Shown here: positions 1-9,400 of the stretch, in pieces | Layout: every line of letters starts with the position of its first letter | Numbering within the stretch: the stretch's first letter is position 1 | Assembly: GCA_017483185.1 (NCBI GenBank) | Contig: JAFULM010000056.1 | Coordinates: forward strand, 1 to 55,842 | DNA length: 55,842 bases | DNA from: Prevotella sp. | Lineage (GTDB): Bacteria > Bacteroidota > Bacteroidia > Bacteroidales > Bacteroidaceae | Direction of reading: 5' to 3' | Notes under the pieces: generated by a model | The model's input: only the letters and a program-made list of their open reading frames with translations | What the model was told of the DNA's origin: nothing | Database searches by the model: none | Made by a program: the position numbers and the translations under genes

Positions 1-92
1 GCCTCCATGCCACACAACCAATCACCTGATTGTCATTCACATACGACAATCAATCATGTGACCGAGGCGGTCGCGACGGGTCGCGACCCTAC
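1..92. repeat. GGTCGCGACC-type dyad repeat, left end outside the window
   Basis: This matches the 106-base element at 37948-38053 almost base for base: the interior CCATGCCACA, AATCACCTGATTG and ATACGACAATCAATCATG and the end GAGGCGGTCGCGAC-GGGTCGCGACCCTAC are shared. The left arm of the dyad is cut off by the window edge. No open reading frame in it is credible. It lies upstream of the M15A peptidase gene. Confidence 0.8.
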
Positions 93-212
93 TTGGGAGG
101 ATTACAAATGAACAACAGCGTTGGTGTTTTGCGACACCTTATCACTGGATACCACATTATTAAATATACCATCTACCATTTACCATTTACCATCTACATC
201 CTCACCTCCCTT

Positions 213-256
213 CACCTCGTAGGCACCCTCCCCTTGGGGAGGGCCGGGGTGGGGCC
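213..256. repeat. Intergenic hairpin repeat, CCCTCCCC-TT-GGGGAGGG type
   Basis: A GC-rich hairpin with flanking words CACCTCGTAGGCAC and CCGGGGTGGGGCC. Close copies occur at 30204-30248 (inverted) and 47203-47242. The bases just upstream (about 165-205) are a short CATCTACCATTTAC tandem tract. I see no gene between 93 and 283. Confidence 0.75.
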
Positions 257-283
257 TTGGGGTGGGACCTTATCCTTACAATC

Positions 284-718
284 ATGAACAACCAAACCCT
301 TTTGACCGAGCATTTTTCGCTCGAAGAGATGGTGCGCTCCGGCGTTGCCATCCGCAGAAAGATAGACAACAGTCCTTCACCGTCGGACGTCGAGCGCCTC
401 AGACAGCTCTGCGTCCATGTGCTCGAACCCGTCAGACGCCGTTTCGGTGTCACGCGCATCTCCAGCGGCTATCGCTCGGCGGCGCTCAACGACGCCGTGG
501 GAGGTGTCGCCACGTCGCAGCATCTGCGTGGCGAGGCCGCCGACATCCATATATCCGACATGGAGACGGGCCGCAGGATCTACGACTACATACGCCGCAA
601 CCTCGATTTCGACCAGCTCCTCTTTGAACATCGCATGTCCAACGGATGCCGATGGCTTCACGTCTCCTACACCACGCGGCGTCCTAACCGCCGGCAGGCA
701 CGCCCCGTGGAGTGCTGA
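284..718 (+). CDS. Peptidase M15A-like (D-Ala-D-Ala carboxypeptidase/endolysin-like)
   Basis: A 144-residue zinc peptidase of the M15A type, which trims or cuts peptidoglycan stem peptides. The family pattern is visible: SSGYRS near residue 65, then SQHLRGEAADIH, where the His and Asp are the expected zinc ligands, and a later WLHVSY supplying the third ligand. The start at 284 (MNNQTLLTEHF) was chosen because the upstream in-frame codons from 257 lie in a GC-rich hairpin repeat and read as non-protein. No signal peptide is visible, so export would need another route. It is followed after 167 bases by the HU-like gene and the small membrane peptide, a grouping common in Bacteroidales. Confidence 0.85.
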   Translation: MNNQTLLTEHFSLEEMVRSGVAIRRKIDNSPSPSDVERLRQLCVHVLEPVRRRFGVTRISSGYRSAALNDAVGGVATSQHLRGEAADIHISDMETGRRIYDYIRRNLDFDQLLFEHRMSNGCRWLHVSYTTRRPNRRQARPVEC

Positions 719-736
719 AAGAGAGCCGCCGGGGAT

Positions 737-770
737 GTGTAGCGCGAAGTGTAGCTCGAAGTGTAGCGCG
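737..770. repeat. Three tandem 12-base repeats
   Basis: GTGTAGCGCGAA, GTGTAGCTCGAA and GTGTAGCGCG follow each other just upstream of the HU-gene promoter. The role is unknown; an operator is possible. Confidence 0.7.
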
Positions 771-776
771 ATAATG

Positions 777-808
777 CTTGACATCGCTTGCGAAATGTTG
801 TACCTTTG
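777..808 (+). promoter_or_regulatory. Bacteroidota-type promoter of the HU-like gene
   Basis: CTTG at 777-780 and TACCTTTG at 801-808 are separated by 20 bases, matching the -33/-7 arrangement of the Bacteroidota primary sigma factor. Transcription would begin near 815, leaving a leader of about 70 bases before the HU-like start codon. Confidence 0.7.
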
Positions 809-885
809 CAATGTCTTCCGGATAGACATAGTGACTAAACAACCAAACATTCAATCATTTAAAAAACAAGAAAGGAAACAAAATC

Positions 886-1347
886 ATGGCAGTACTTTAC
901 AGACTCTATCAGAACAATCAGCCGACCAGTGAGCAATATAAGAAGTGGTACGGACGCTCGGTCGCAATCGAAAAGGTGACTACGGACCAGATAGCCGCCG
1001 AAATCGAAGCCAACTGTACGGTCAAGCGGGCCGACATCCTGGCCGTGCTCAGCGAACTGGTGGTGGTGATGAAGCGTGAGTTGCAGAACTCCAAGCGCGT
1101 CTGTCTGGACCGTTTCGGCGCGTTCAAGATAGGCATCAGCACCCGCCCGGCCGAGGCCGCCAAGGACTTCAACGTCAACGACAACGTGCGCGGTGTCCAC
1201 GTCATCTTCCAGCCCGAGCTGCACATCGACGCCACGGGCCGTCGCATACGCTCGTTCCTCGACGGATGCAAGGTGGCCGAGCTGCCGGTCAACACCAAGG
1301 CCGGCGCCGCCGACACCTCCGGCGCATCCGGTGCGGCCGGTGAGTGA
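886..1347 (+). CDS. HU-like DNA-binding protein (HU-HIG type)
   Basis: A 153-residue protein of the Bacteroidota HU-like group. It carries an N-terminal extension (AVLYRLYQNN) before an HU fold: a helical part around residues 30-70 and a basic, proline-containing arm near 95-115 (GISTRPAEAAKDF). Family members bend or coat DNA. The C-terminal tail is Ala/Gly-rich (KAGAADTSGASGAAGE) and probably disordered. Such proteins often sit next to an amidase or peptidase gene and a tiny membrane peptide, as here. It is not the compact 90-residue housekeeping HU. Its own promoter is visible upstream. Confidence 0.88.
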   Translation: MAVLYRLYQNNQPTSEQYKKWYGRSVAIEKVTTDQIAAEIEANCTVKRADILAVLSELVVVMKRELQNSKRVCLDRFGAFKIGISTRPAEAAKDFNVNDNVRGVHVIFQPELHIDATGRRIRSFLDGCKVAELPVNTKAGAADTSGASGAAGE

Positions 1348-1417
1348 GACAGGCACGCACGCTGAGAGGCACATCTTTTTGATATACATCTATAAACCAA
1401 ACAAAAGAAAGAACAAC

Positions 1418-1510
1418 ATGAACACAAAATTGACAACAATCCTCAAGATCGTCGTGGCCATCGCCACCGCATTGCTCGGAACACTGGGTGTGACGCAGGC
1501 AATGAATTAG
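1418..1510 (+). CDS. Smalltalk-type small membrane peptide
   Basis: A 30-residue peptide, MNTKLTTILKIVVAIATALL followed by GTLGVTQAMN, with a basic start and one hydrophobic helix. It matches the size, pattern (…TALLGTLGVT…) and position of the Bacteroidales 'smalltalk' family, which is found directly downstream of HU-HIG genes. It is 70 bases after the HU-like stop and probably in the same transcript. Function is unknown. A single-helix peptide next to a cell-wall peptidase invites comparison with phage holin/endolysin pairs, but that is inference. Confidence 0.8.
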   Translation: MNTKLTTILKIVVAIATALLGTLGVTQAMN

Positions 1511-1528
1511 GAATTTTTTAACTCCTGA

Positions 1529-1543
1529 GCGGGCTTTGCCCGC
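1529..1543. terminator. Small hairpin after the smalltalk gene
   Basis: GCGGGC-TTT-GCCCGC lies 18 bases after the stop codon. There is no U-run directly after it, so termination here is uncertain. Confidence 0.45.
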
Positions 1544-1606
1544 GATAACTCCTTTAACTCCTCTAACTTCTTAAAAAACGGAGCGTAGCGGAGTGATAAC
1601 TCCTTA

Positions 1607-1642
1607 AAAATAACTCAAAAAGGCGCCTTTTTGAGTTATTTT
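1607..1642. repeat. Perfect 36-base palindrome
   Basis: AAATAACTCAAAAAGGC runs straight into its reverse complement without a loop, giving two 18-base arms centred at 1624/1625. It may serve as a terminator for the upstream cluster. A -7 box (TATATTTG, 1646-1653) starts only three bases after it, so it could equally be an operator for the acyltransferase promoter. Confidence 0.85.
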
Positions 1643-1645
1643 AAT

Positions 1646-1653
1646 TATATTTG
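1646..1653 (+). promoter_or_regulatory. -7 box (TATATTTG) of the acyltransferase gene
   Basis: It fits TAnnTTTG. No well-spaced TTTG -33 box is visible; the nearest TTTG at 1630-1633 is only 12 bases away and inside the palindrome. Confidence 0.5.
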
Positions 1654-1660
1654 CCGTCAA

Positions 1661-2680
1661 ATGACGATGACAGAACGGATAAGGCCTGCGGCCGGACGCA
1701 TGGAGCGCGTGGGTGAGATAGACTTCATGAAGTGTGTGTGCATACTGCTGATGGTGGTGTTTCACATTATATATATAGGTGACACATACCCGACGGCAAA
1801 GCTCTTTGTCTACACATTCCACATGCCCGTGTTCCTCATCATTTCCGGTTGGCTGGCCGCTGTCGGCAAGTCGCCGCGCGATTTCGTCCGCCACGTGTGG
1901 TGGATATTTGTCCCCTATGCCGTCATGGAAGTGGCCTACGCCTCGGCGGCCACGATGATGCCCGTGCGCGAGGCGGTTGGCGAGTTGTCTCTCGGGATGC
2001 TCGTCGGCTGCGTTTTCCTCTCGCCCGTAGGACCCTATTGGTATTTGCACACGCTCATCGTCTGTCTCCTCGTCACCGACGGCGTGGTCCGCGCAGGTTG
2101 TCGGTGGCGCTTCGGACTCCTCACGGAACTGATTGTGTCGGGCGTGTTGCTCGGGGCTGTCGGTCAGCGACTCTTCGGCGGGTCGTTTGCCGCCAACTCG
2201 ATGTATTTCCTTGCCGGTTTCGCTTTACGTCGGTGCGGCATTAGCTTTACGTCCGTCTTCCGTCCGTCGTGGCTCGCCCCGATGGCCGTAGCCGTGATTG
2301 TCGCCGTCGGTGGTGAGGCTGTCATGGACCGTGCGGTGACCGGTGGCGTGATGATAGTCGGCCTGATGATGAGTACGATGGCCGCCGTCTATGGCCTTAC
2401 GGCCGGACGTCTGCGCGCCGCAGCGCTGTATATAGGCCGCAACACGCTCGTCATACTGCTCTTTTCGCCCATCTTCACCGCTCTCGCCAAGCTCTGGCAG
2501 CCGTGGTTTGTGACAGTCGACCGGACGGGAATGACGTTCATGCTTGTGACATTGACCGTCGCCGTGGCCGGAAGTCTGGGCATTGCACGCCTCATGGACA
2601 TCGTCGGAGTGGCGCGATGGATGGGAATACCCAGCCCCAAAACCCACCCCAACCCTCCCAAAGGGAGGGAGCTTGATTAG
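1661..2680 (+). CDS. Acyltransferase family 3 membrane protein
   Basis: An integral membrane protein of about 339 residues with around ten hydrophobic segments, in the acyltransferase-3 group, which O-acylates cell-surface sugars. The diagnostic start is visible: GEIDFMKCVCILLMVVFH, where the Asp and His match the family's conserved region, then HMPVFLIISGWL. The start is uncertain: ATG 1661 lies within about 10 bases of the -7 box, so ATG 1700 (MERVGEIDF) may be the real one. The last 14 residues (PKTHPNPPKGRELD) are encoded by an intergenic hairpin repeat rather than by family sequence. No partner glycan genes are nearby, so its substrate is unknown. Confidence 0.82.
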   Translation: MTMTERIRPAAGRMERVGEIDFMKCVCILLMVVFHIIYIGDTYPTAKLFVYTFHMPVFLIISGWLAAVGKSPRDFVRHVWWIFVPYAVMEVAYASAATMMPVREAVGELSLGMLVGCVFLSPVGPYWYLHTLIVCLLVTDGVVRAGCRWRFGLLTELIVSGVLLGAVGQRLFGGSFAANSMYFLAGFALRRCGISFTSVFRPSWLAPMAVAVIVAVGGEAVMDRAVTGGVMIVGLMMSTMAAVYGLTAGRLRAAALYIGRNTLVILLFSPIFTALAKLWQPWFVTVDRTGMTFMLVTLTVAVAGSLGIARLMDIVGVARWMGIPSPKTHPNPPKGRELD

Positions 2681-2752
2681 CTTTAAGGGCTGAGAGAAGG
2701 GATAAAGACATTTTAAACTCCCTCCCTTTGGGAGGGTTGGGGTGGGTTCTTA
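2636..2752. repeat. Inverted pair of CCCTCCC-TTT-GGGAGGG repeats
   Basis: A copy at about 2638-2672 (ACCCCAACCCTCCCAAAGGG…) and an inverted copy at about 2714-2752 face each other over some 40 bases. A third copy is at 12122-12156. The first copy lies inside the end of the acyltransferase reading frame and provides its tail and stop. Confidence 0.8.
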
Positions 2753-2769
2753 TATATAAAAGATGAATT

Positions 2770-3801
2770 ATGAACGAAGATTTTGACATACACAAGGAAC
2801 GGGTCACGGTCGAGAAGGACTTTGAAAACGCTCTCCGTCCGCTGCGCTTCGGCGACTTCAGCGGGCAGAAGAAGGTCGTGGAAAACCTCGAAGTGTTCGT
2901 CGAAGCGGCCAAATACCGCGGCGAACCGCTTGACCACACGCTCCTGCATGGTCCTCCTGGATTGGGAAAGACAACGCTGAGCAACATCATTGCCAGCGAA
3001 CTGGGCGTGGGATTCAAGATCACCAGTGGCCCCGTGCTCGACAAGCCGGGCGATCTCGCCGGCATATTGACCTCGCTGGAGAGGAATGACGTGCTCTTCA
3101 TCGACGAGATACACCGACTCTCGCCCGTAGTCGAGGAATATCTCTACTCGGCTATGGAGGACTATCGGATAGACATTATGATAGACAAAGGCCCCTCGGC
3201 ACGGTCCATACAGATTGACCTCAACCCCTTCACGCTTGTGGGAGCGACGACCCGCAGCGGTCTGCTGACGGCCCCGTTGCGTGCCCGTTTCGGTATCAAT
3301 CTCCATCTGGAATACTACGAACCGGAGACACTTCAGCGGATTTTGAAGCGTTCGGCCGGTATTCTTCAGGTGCCCATCGACGACGATGCGGCGATGGAGA
3401 TCGCGCGCCGGAGCCGCGGAACGCCCCGTATAGCTAATGCATTGCTGCGCCGCGTCCGCGATTTCGCACAGGTGAAGGGCACCGGACGCATCGACACCGC
3501 CATCACACGGGTGGCTCTGACGGCGCTCAACATCGACCAGTATGGTCTCGACGAGATCGACAATAAGATTCTGCTGACCATCATCGACAAGTTCCGCGGA
3601 GGACCGGTGGGCGTCTCGACCATCGCCACGGCCATCGGCGAAGACTCCGGAACGGTCGAGGAGGTATATGAACCGTTTCTCATCATGGAGGGTTTCATCA
3701 AGCGGACTCCGCGTGGACGCATGGTGACGGAGCTGGCCTACCGCCACTTCGGACGCAATCCCTACACGGGAAACATCATGCAGCCGGACTTGTTTGAATA
3801 G
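2770..3801 (+). CDS. ruvB: Holliday junction branch migration helicase RuvB
   Basis: A 343-residue AAA+ motor that drives branch migration of Holliday junctions with RuvA. Walker A GPPGLGKT is at residues 61-68. Walker B and sensor follow (FIDEIHRL), then GATTRSG and LRARFG with the arginine finger. The C-terminal winged helix is present ([14 protein letters not shown]…[15 protein letters not shown]). Full length for the family. No ruvA or ruvC is adjacent. A gene for a membrane regulator follows after 69 bases. Start ATG 2770 agrees with the family N-terminus. Confidence 0.97.
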   Translation: MNEDFDIHKERVTVEKDFENALRPLRFGDFSGQKKVVENLEVFVEAAKYRGEPLDHTLLHGPPGLGKTTLSNIIASELGVGFKITSGPVLDKPGDLAGILTSLERNDVLFIDEIHRLSPVVEEYLYSAMEDYRIDIMIDKGPSARSIQIDLNPFTLVGATTRSGLLTAPLRARFGINLHLEYYEPETLQRILKRSAGILQVPIDDDAAMEIARRSRGTPRIANALLRRVRDFAQVKGTGRIDTAITRVALTALNIDQYGLDEIDNKILLTIIDKFRGGPVGVSTIATAIGEDSGTVEEVYEPFLIMEGFIKRTPRGRMVTELAYRHFGRNPYTGNIMQPDLFE

Positions 3802-3870
3802 CCGGCGGGCCGCTACGGTTTCCTTCCGATTCGCTAATGACCCGTTTATGACTTTGATAATGCCCTGCTT

Positions 3871-6246
3871 GTGACTTTGCTGCTGATCATACTGACGGCG
3901 ATGTTTTCTTCCGCAGCATACGGAATGGAGGCGGAAGACTATGTGACGGACAATCTTGACGATATGTCCGAAATGTCCCATCAGCACATAACGCAGATTC
4001 TTCAGGACCGCAAGGGCTTTCTGTGGCTCTCGTCGTGGAACGGACTTTACCGTTTCGACGGCTACGGTTTCGTGGCTTTCAAGGCGACGCCGGGTGACGG
4101 GAACAATATGGGTAGCTGTCGTTTTCGCAATATTGTGCTCGACTATGACGTTACGCCGTCATCGGCCGTCGGCAATATCTATTGTCTCGTTGACGACGAT
4201 GTATTCCTCTTTGACGTGCGGACGGCGCGGTTCGTCAGTGTCGGAGGCTCTCTGGAGAGGACGGCACGCAGACTCTTCAAGGACAACGGCTCCCGGACGG
4301 GCGGCTTTGAGGACGTCAGGGGCATACGTTGGAAGATAACTTCGGACGGCTTTTTCCGCAGTGTGCCGCGTGAGAGGAAGTGGCGGCGGTTGGACGCCGT
4401 GCCCGGGTCCGTCACACGGTTGATGTACCGTGACCGCCGTGGAAGGGTGTGGATTGGCACGAGAGACGGCCGGCTGACGGTGCTCGACGCCGACCTTGGG
4501 CTTCTCGGATATATGGGAAAGGACGGCCGGCTGCATGACGGCGATACGGAGTTCTATCCCGTGTACAGCATTTGCGAGGACCGTGAGGGCGCGATGTGGC
4601 TCGGAAGCAAGCCGGACGGCCTGTTCCGGCTGCGCGGCGACAGTCTTGAACATGTCGGAGGACTTAACTCCGGAAGCGTTTATGACCTGAAGACGGACCG
4701 CCGTGGACGGCTGTGGGTAGCCACGCATGTCGGCGGAATCAGTGTCGTGAGCCGCAAGGACGGACGCTATGTCATCGAACCGGTCGCGGCGACAAAGGGT
4801 CTCCGCATCAGAAGACTGCTCATCCTTGACGACGGGACGCTGATAGCGACAACCACGACCGGCCTTCTTGTCGCCGACAATATATACCGGCCGTCGGACC
4901 GTGTGAGATGGCGGATGCACGTCAGGGAGGCCAATCGTGCCGAAAGCCTTTCCGACAATGCCACGATGAATGTCGTAAGAGACGGTCGGGGGCATGTGTT
5001 CGTTACGACGGAGAGCGGCGGACTCAATCTTCTGCTCACGGAAGATCTTCACGCCGACAGGTTCTCTTTCCGTCATTACGGCCTGGAGAACGGCCTCGGA
5101 TCAGACGTGACGATGGCCTGTGCCCCGCTTAATGACAGTGTTCTGCTCGTCCAATGCAACAACATGCTGTCGCTGCTGGACACGAAGACCTTGCGGATGG
5201 AGAACTTCGGGAAGTCGTTTTGGGGCGAGAACCTTCAATTTTCCGACGCCGAACCACTGCTTTTGCCCGGCGGGCGTTTGCTCATTTCTCTTCAGACTGG
5301 CGTGCTTGCCGTTGCTGTTGCCGACCTGTATGCCGTCAGTTACAAACCGCGCATCGTGTTGACGGGGCTTCGCGCGGCCGGCATTTCCTCCGATTATGTT
5401 GTCGATTATACCGTTGATTACAGGGACACAATCGTAATCAACCCTTCCCAACGCGATTTTACTCTCACTTTCTCAGCCCTCGATTTCACCGACAACCGTT
5501 ATATCCGCTATGCGACGAGGTTGGATGAAGACAGTATTTGGAGTCATCCGACGGCTACAAACAGCATTGACTTCCGTGACATTGCGGCCGGAACGCACAC
5601 GCTGAGCATACGTTCGACCAACGCTCTCGGCCAGTGGACGGACAACGTGCGCACCGTGACGATAGTCGTGGAGCCGACTTTCTTTGAGACTTGGTACGGC
5701 CGGACGCTCATTATGATTGTCGTTGCCGGACTTATAGCGCTGCTGACATACATTATCATATATGTCCGCACGCTGGAGAAGCGCCGTAAGGAGACGCTCG
5801 AAGCCTATCTGCTGCTGCTTGACCAGAAGAAAGAGGATTACAGCAATACACCGGCTGAACCGAAACAGCACGCCGAACAGCGTCCCGAGCCCATTGTCAT
5901 TGCTCCTCGTCTGTCGGCCGAAGACGAGGCGTTTATGAAGAAGATAGCCGATTTCACGGAACGGAACATCTCCAACAGCGACATAAACATCAACGACATG
6001 GCTGCCGCCGCGGCCGTGAGCCGTTCGGGACTGAACCGCAAGATGCGCCAATTGCTTGGCGTCACGCCTGCCGACTTTCTGAAAGAGGCGAGGATGAAGC
6101 GTGCCGTGAAGATGCTGAAAGAGACCGACGCACCTGCCGCGGACATAGCATACGCCTGCGGCTTTTCCGATCCGAAGTATTTCGCGAAATGCGTAAAGGC
6201 CTCGACGGGCATGACGCCGCGCGAGCTCAGAGACTCTAATCCTTAA
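3871..6246 (+). CDS. Membrane-anchored propeller regulator with AraC-type HTH, no kinase
   Basis: A 791-residue one-piece sensor-regulator. It has a signal segment (MTLLLIILTAMFSSAAYG), then periplasmic two-component-regulator propeller repeats (QDRKGFLWLSSWNGLYRFDG, GRVWIGTRDG, GAMWLGSKPDGLFRL, GRLWVATHVGGI). A Y_Y_Y-type beta domain at about 520-600 follows, one membrane helix at about 613-633, a short cytoplasmic linker, and an AraC-type helix-turn-helix at about 690-785 (INDMAAAAAVSRSGLNRKMRQLLG). The histidine kinase and receiver domains of classical hybrid two-component systems are absent. The start is GTG 3871, since the in-frame stop at 3838 leaves no ATG before the signal segment. 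The pectin esterase downstream makes a pectin fragment the likely signal (inference). Confidence 0.88.
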   Translation: MTLLLIILTAMFSSAAYGMEAEDYVTDNLDDMSEMSHQHITQILQDRKGFLWLSSWNGLYRFDGYGFVAFKATPGDGNNMGSCRFRNIVLDYDVTPSSAVGNIYCLVDDDVFLFDVRTARFVSVGGSLERTARRLFKDNGSRTGGFEDVRGIRWKITSDGFFRSVPRERKWRRLDAVPGSVTRLMYRDRRGRVWIGTRDGRLTVLDADLGLLGYMGKDGRLHDGDTEFYPVYSICEDREGAMWLGSKPDGLFRLRGDSLEHVGGLNSGSVYDLKTDRRGRLWVATHVGGISVVSRKDGRYVIEPVAATKGLRIRRLLILDDGTLIATTTTGLLVADNIYRPSDRVRWRMHVREANRAESLSDNATMNVVRDGRGHVFVTTESGGLNLLLTEDLHADRFSFRHYGLENGLGSDVTMACAPLNDSVLLVQCNNMLSLLDTKTLRMENFGKSFWGENLQFSDAEPLLLPGGRLLISLQTGVLAVAVADLYAVSYKPRIVLTGLRAAGISSDYVVDYTVDYRDTIVINPSQRDFTLTFSALDFTDNRYIRYATRLDEDSIWSHPTATNSIDFRDIAAGTHTLSIRSTNALGQWTDNVRTVTIVVEPTFFETWYGRTLIMIVVAGLIALLTYIIIYVRTLEKRRKETLEAYLLLLDQKKEDYSNTPAEPKQHAEQRPEPIVIAPRLSAEDEAFMKKIADFTERNISNSDININDMAAAAAVSRSGLNRKMRQLLGVTPADFLKEARMKRAVKMLKETDAPAADIAYACGFSDPKYFAKCVKASTGMTPRELRDSNP

Positions 6247-6309
6247 TCGTCAAAACACATCCTTGGCTGTCAAAGCACAATAAAAGTTCATCATTGACAT
6301 GACAATACA

Positions 6310-6354
6310 GCAATAAAGGGGCGTTTCCTATCGCAGGAAACGCCCTTTTATTGC
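6310..6354. terminator. Strong hairpin terminator, possibly bidirectional
   Basis: GCAATAAAGGGGCGTTTCCT pairs with AGGAAACGCC-CTTTTATTGC across a short loop. The U-rich right side suits termination of the regulator transcript and separates it from the esterase gene. Confidence 0.85.
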
Positions 6355-6417
6355 TATTTGACGCGATTTTCCCCTCTAAATGACACGACTTTACCCTTTC
6401 TTTTCATGCCGCAGCAA

Positions 6418-6425
6418 TAATTTTG
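6418..6425 (+). promoter_or_regulatory. -7 box (TAATTTTG) of the pectin esterase gene
   Basis: Fits TAnnTTTG, 30 bases before the ATG. No convincing -33 box is visible, which would suit a promoter that needs an activator such as the neighbouring AraC-type regulator. Confidence 0.6.
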
Positions 6426-6455
6426 CAACGTTCAAACTAATCAAATTAAAACAAC

Positions 6456-9400
6456 ATGAAAAAAAACTTCTTGACACTGATGTGTCTCACTATGCTTTTC
6501 GTCGTACCGGCGGATGCCGTGCGCAAGGTGTGGATTCTCGGCGATTCCACCGCGGCCTTGCAGGACGAGAACGGCAACAAGCGCGGTTGGGCGCAGATGC
6601 TTCAGCAGTTCTTCAATGCCGATGAGATAGAGATCATCGACAAGGCGAAGTCCGGAGCATCCAGCAAATCCTTTTATAAGGAGACCGCCTTCTGGCCAAC
6701 CATCAAACCGCAGATTGGCCCGGGCGACATCGTCATAATCCAGTTTGCCCATAACGATGAGAAATGCGGCGGCGCGGACGGCGACGCGCTTGAAGAGTTC
6801 TTCAAGGCCAACCCGTCCCAAAAGCCTGCCGACTGGGACTATTCCAACAAATATCGCGGTACCCATCCGTCCGAAACTTTCCCCACCTATATAAAAGCAT
6901 ATATCGACGAGGCCAAGGCAGCCGGCGCGATTCCCATCGTTGTTGGCGCGATATGCCGCAAATACTTCTCCGGGAGCACGATAACGGCGGCCGGCCAGCA
7001 CAATCTCTGGCAGAAGTTCGACAAGATCGAGAATGGCGTCTACACGGCCAACTACACCGGAAAGCCATCTGATGACGGCACGATGAACTATCCGCTTCAG
7101 GCGAAGAAGGTGGCCGACTCCTATGACGACGTGCCCTACGTGGACCTCACGGCGGCGACGAAGACGATGTATGAGAGTTTCGGAGCCGACTATTGCACGG
7201 AAAACATCTTCTGCGTCACCGACGAACAGAAGGGATGGAAGGGTGACGGCACCCATCCGTCGCCGTTCGGCGCGACGCTGATTGCGCGCCAGTTCGCACA
7301 GCTCGTAAAAGACCGGTGCGCCGCAGAGACAGACACTAAGAAGAAGGCCGTCCTGAAACTCCTTGCCGACCACACCCGTCTCTCTTCCGAAATCACATTC
7401 TCACCCTCGACGGGCAATCTCGGCAAGGCATACGTCGGCCAGACGCTGACAAAGACCGTCAACGTGTCGGCCTTTTCGCTTGCTTCCGCCACGGGAACGT
7501 TCACGTTTTCGGCCACGGGCGGATACCTTGTCTCCACCGACGGCACCAACTACTCGACAGAAGTGACAGCCGACTATACCGGTTCGACGCTCATCCAGAC
7601 ACTCTACATAAAGCTCGACGTCACCTCACAAGGCGTTATCGCCGGCAAGCTCACGGCGTCATGCGGCTCGCTCTCCGGTGAGATGGACCTCACGGCCGAG
7701 GCCATCTCGCTCGAAGGCGGCACGGCCGTAAAGGTCCTTTACGACCTTTCCGCAAATACCGAAGCTACGGTGACAGGTCCATGCAACGCGCTTCCCGAGA
7801 CTTTCAGCAATATGTACGCACGCGACTACAACACCATGAACGCGAAAGCCGATTGGACCGGAACGGCATACGATGGTCAGAACCCGCGGGTTCAGCGCAA
7901 CTGCATCACTGGCGACCAGTGGCCGGCCGGCGAGGAGGACGAGAACAGCAACCGCTATATACAGTTTGGCATGACGGCTCCCGCTGACATACAGATTGCC
8001 GTCAACAAAATCTCGTTCTACGCCGGCGGTGCCGGTGGAAACGGAATGAGATTCAAGGCTTATTACAGCACAAGCCCCGACTTTCCCACAGGCGAGGCCA
8101 GCACCACCAACTTTCTCTGGCAGACAAGCATGACCTCCAACAAGGCGTACTATGTATCGACCGTGCCGGTAGTTTCCATTTCCGACGGCGAGACGATATA
8201 TGTGCGCCTTTATCCGTATTACGGCTCCGCAGCTTCCGGCAAGACCTTCTGCCTGAAGGATGTGACGATAGAGGGCGTAGCCACCGACGCGGCCTCCTCC
8301 GGTGCGAAGTACACCCTGACGACGGCGGTCTCTCCGGCCGATGCGGGGTCGATCACCGCCGTACCGGCCGGCACCACGATAAAGGAAGGCAAGACCGTCA
8401 CGCTGACGGCCAGTCGCAATTTCGGATACCGATTCAGCAAGTGGACGCTCGACGGCCGTGACTATTCCACCGACGAGCAGATCCGTTTCACGATGGACGC
8501 CGACAAGTCTTTCGTCGCCGAGTTTGAGACCATACCGGTCCATACCGTCAGGACATTCGTCAAGAACGACGCCGAGCTTTCCATCGGCTCCGTGACGCTC
8601 TCGCCCGACGAGCACAACGGCAAATATGAAGAAGGAGAGGAAATCACGGCAACGGCCGAGGTGTCGCGCATCCTCAACTTCGTGAAGTGGGAGGACGGTT
8701 CCACCGCCAACCCGCGCCTCATCCGGGTCAGCGGCGATATGGACCTGACGGCAGAGTATGAGGTCCAGGACTTCATCGCCGTCTTCGATGCGAGCAAGAC
8801 CCAGTCGTATGCTTACCCCACAACGACAAACTATCCTTTCCCGGCCGACATCGCGTGGGACGGCGAGCGCAACGCCAAATCTTTAGTGGTCAAGGTCGCA
8901 GACGGTTCTCCCGCCTACACTCAGGACGGCGGAACGCCGGTCGTCCGCAACCGTGTGGGTGTCGTGACAACCGGACTCAACGGTCTCTACCAGAACGGCT
9001 ACCGGACGACGGACATCGCGTGGCAGTATCAGTTTTCCACCCGTAAGTTCACATCGGCAACGTTTGTGTCGCAGATGTGTGCCAAGAACAATGCCGACAA
9101 GACCTACAAGGCGCAGTATTCGCTCGACGGAACCCTGTTCACCGACATCGACGGTGCCGTCTGCGAGACCCTCGGCGCAAGCAAGATAACCGACTTCTCT
9201 TTCGCCATCCCGGCCGACGCTATGGGCCGTGACCTCGTCTACATCCGCATCACCGGCACGGGTGCGGCGACATACGGCACGGACACTCCCGTGGGAACAT
9301 TTGACGGACTTGACTACTATCAGCACTCGGAGTCGGGCGTGGGCAATGTCTACATCATGGGCACGGCCGAAGTGGAAGACGACAAGGTCGCTCCTGCCGT

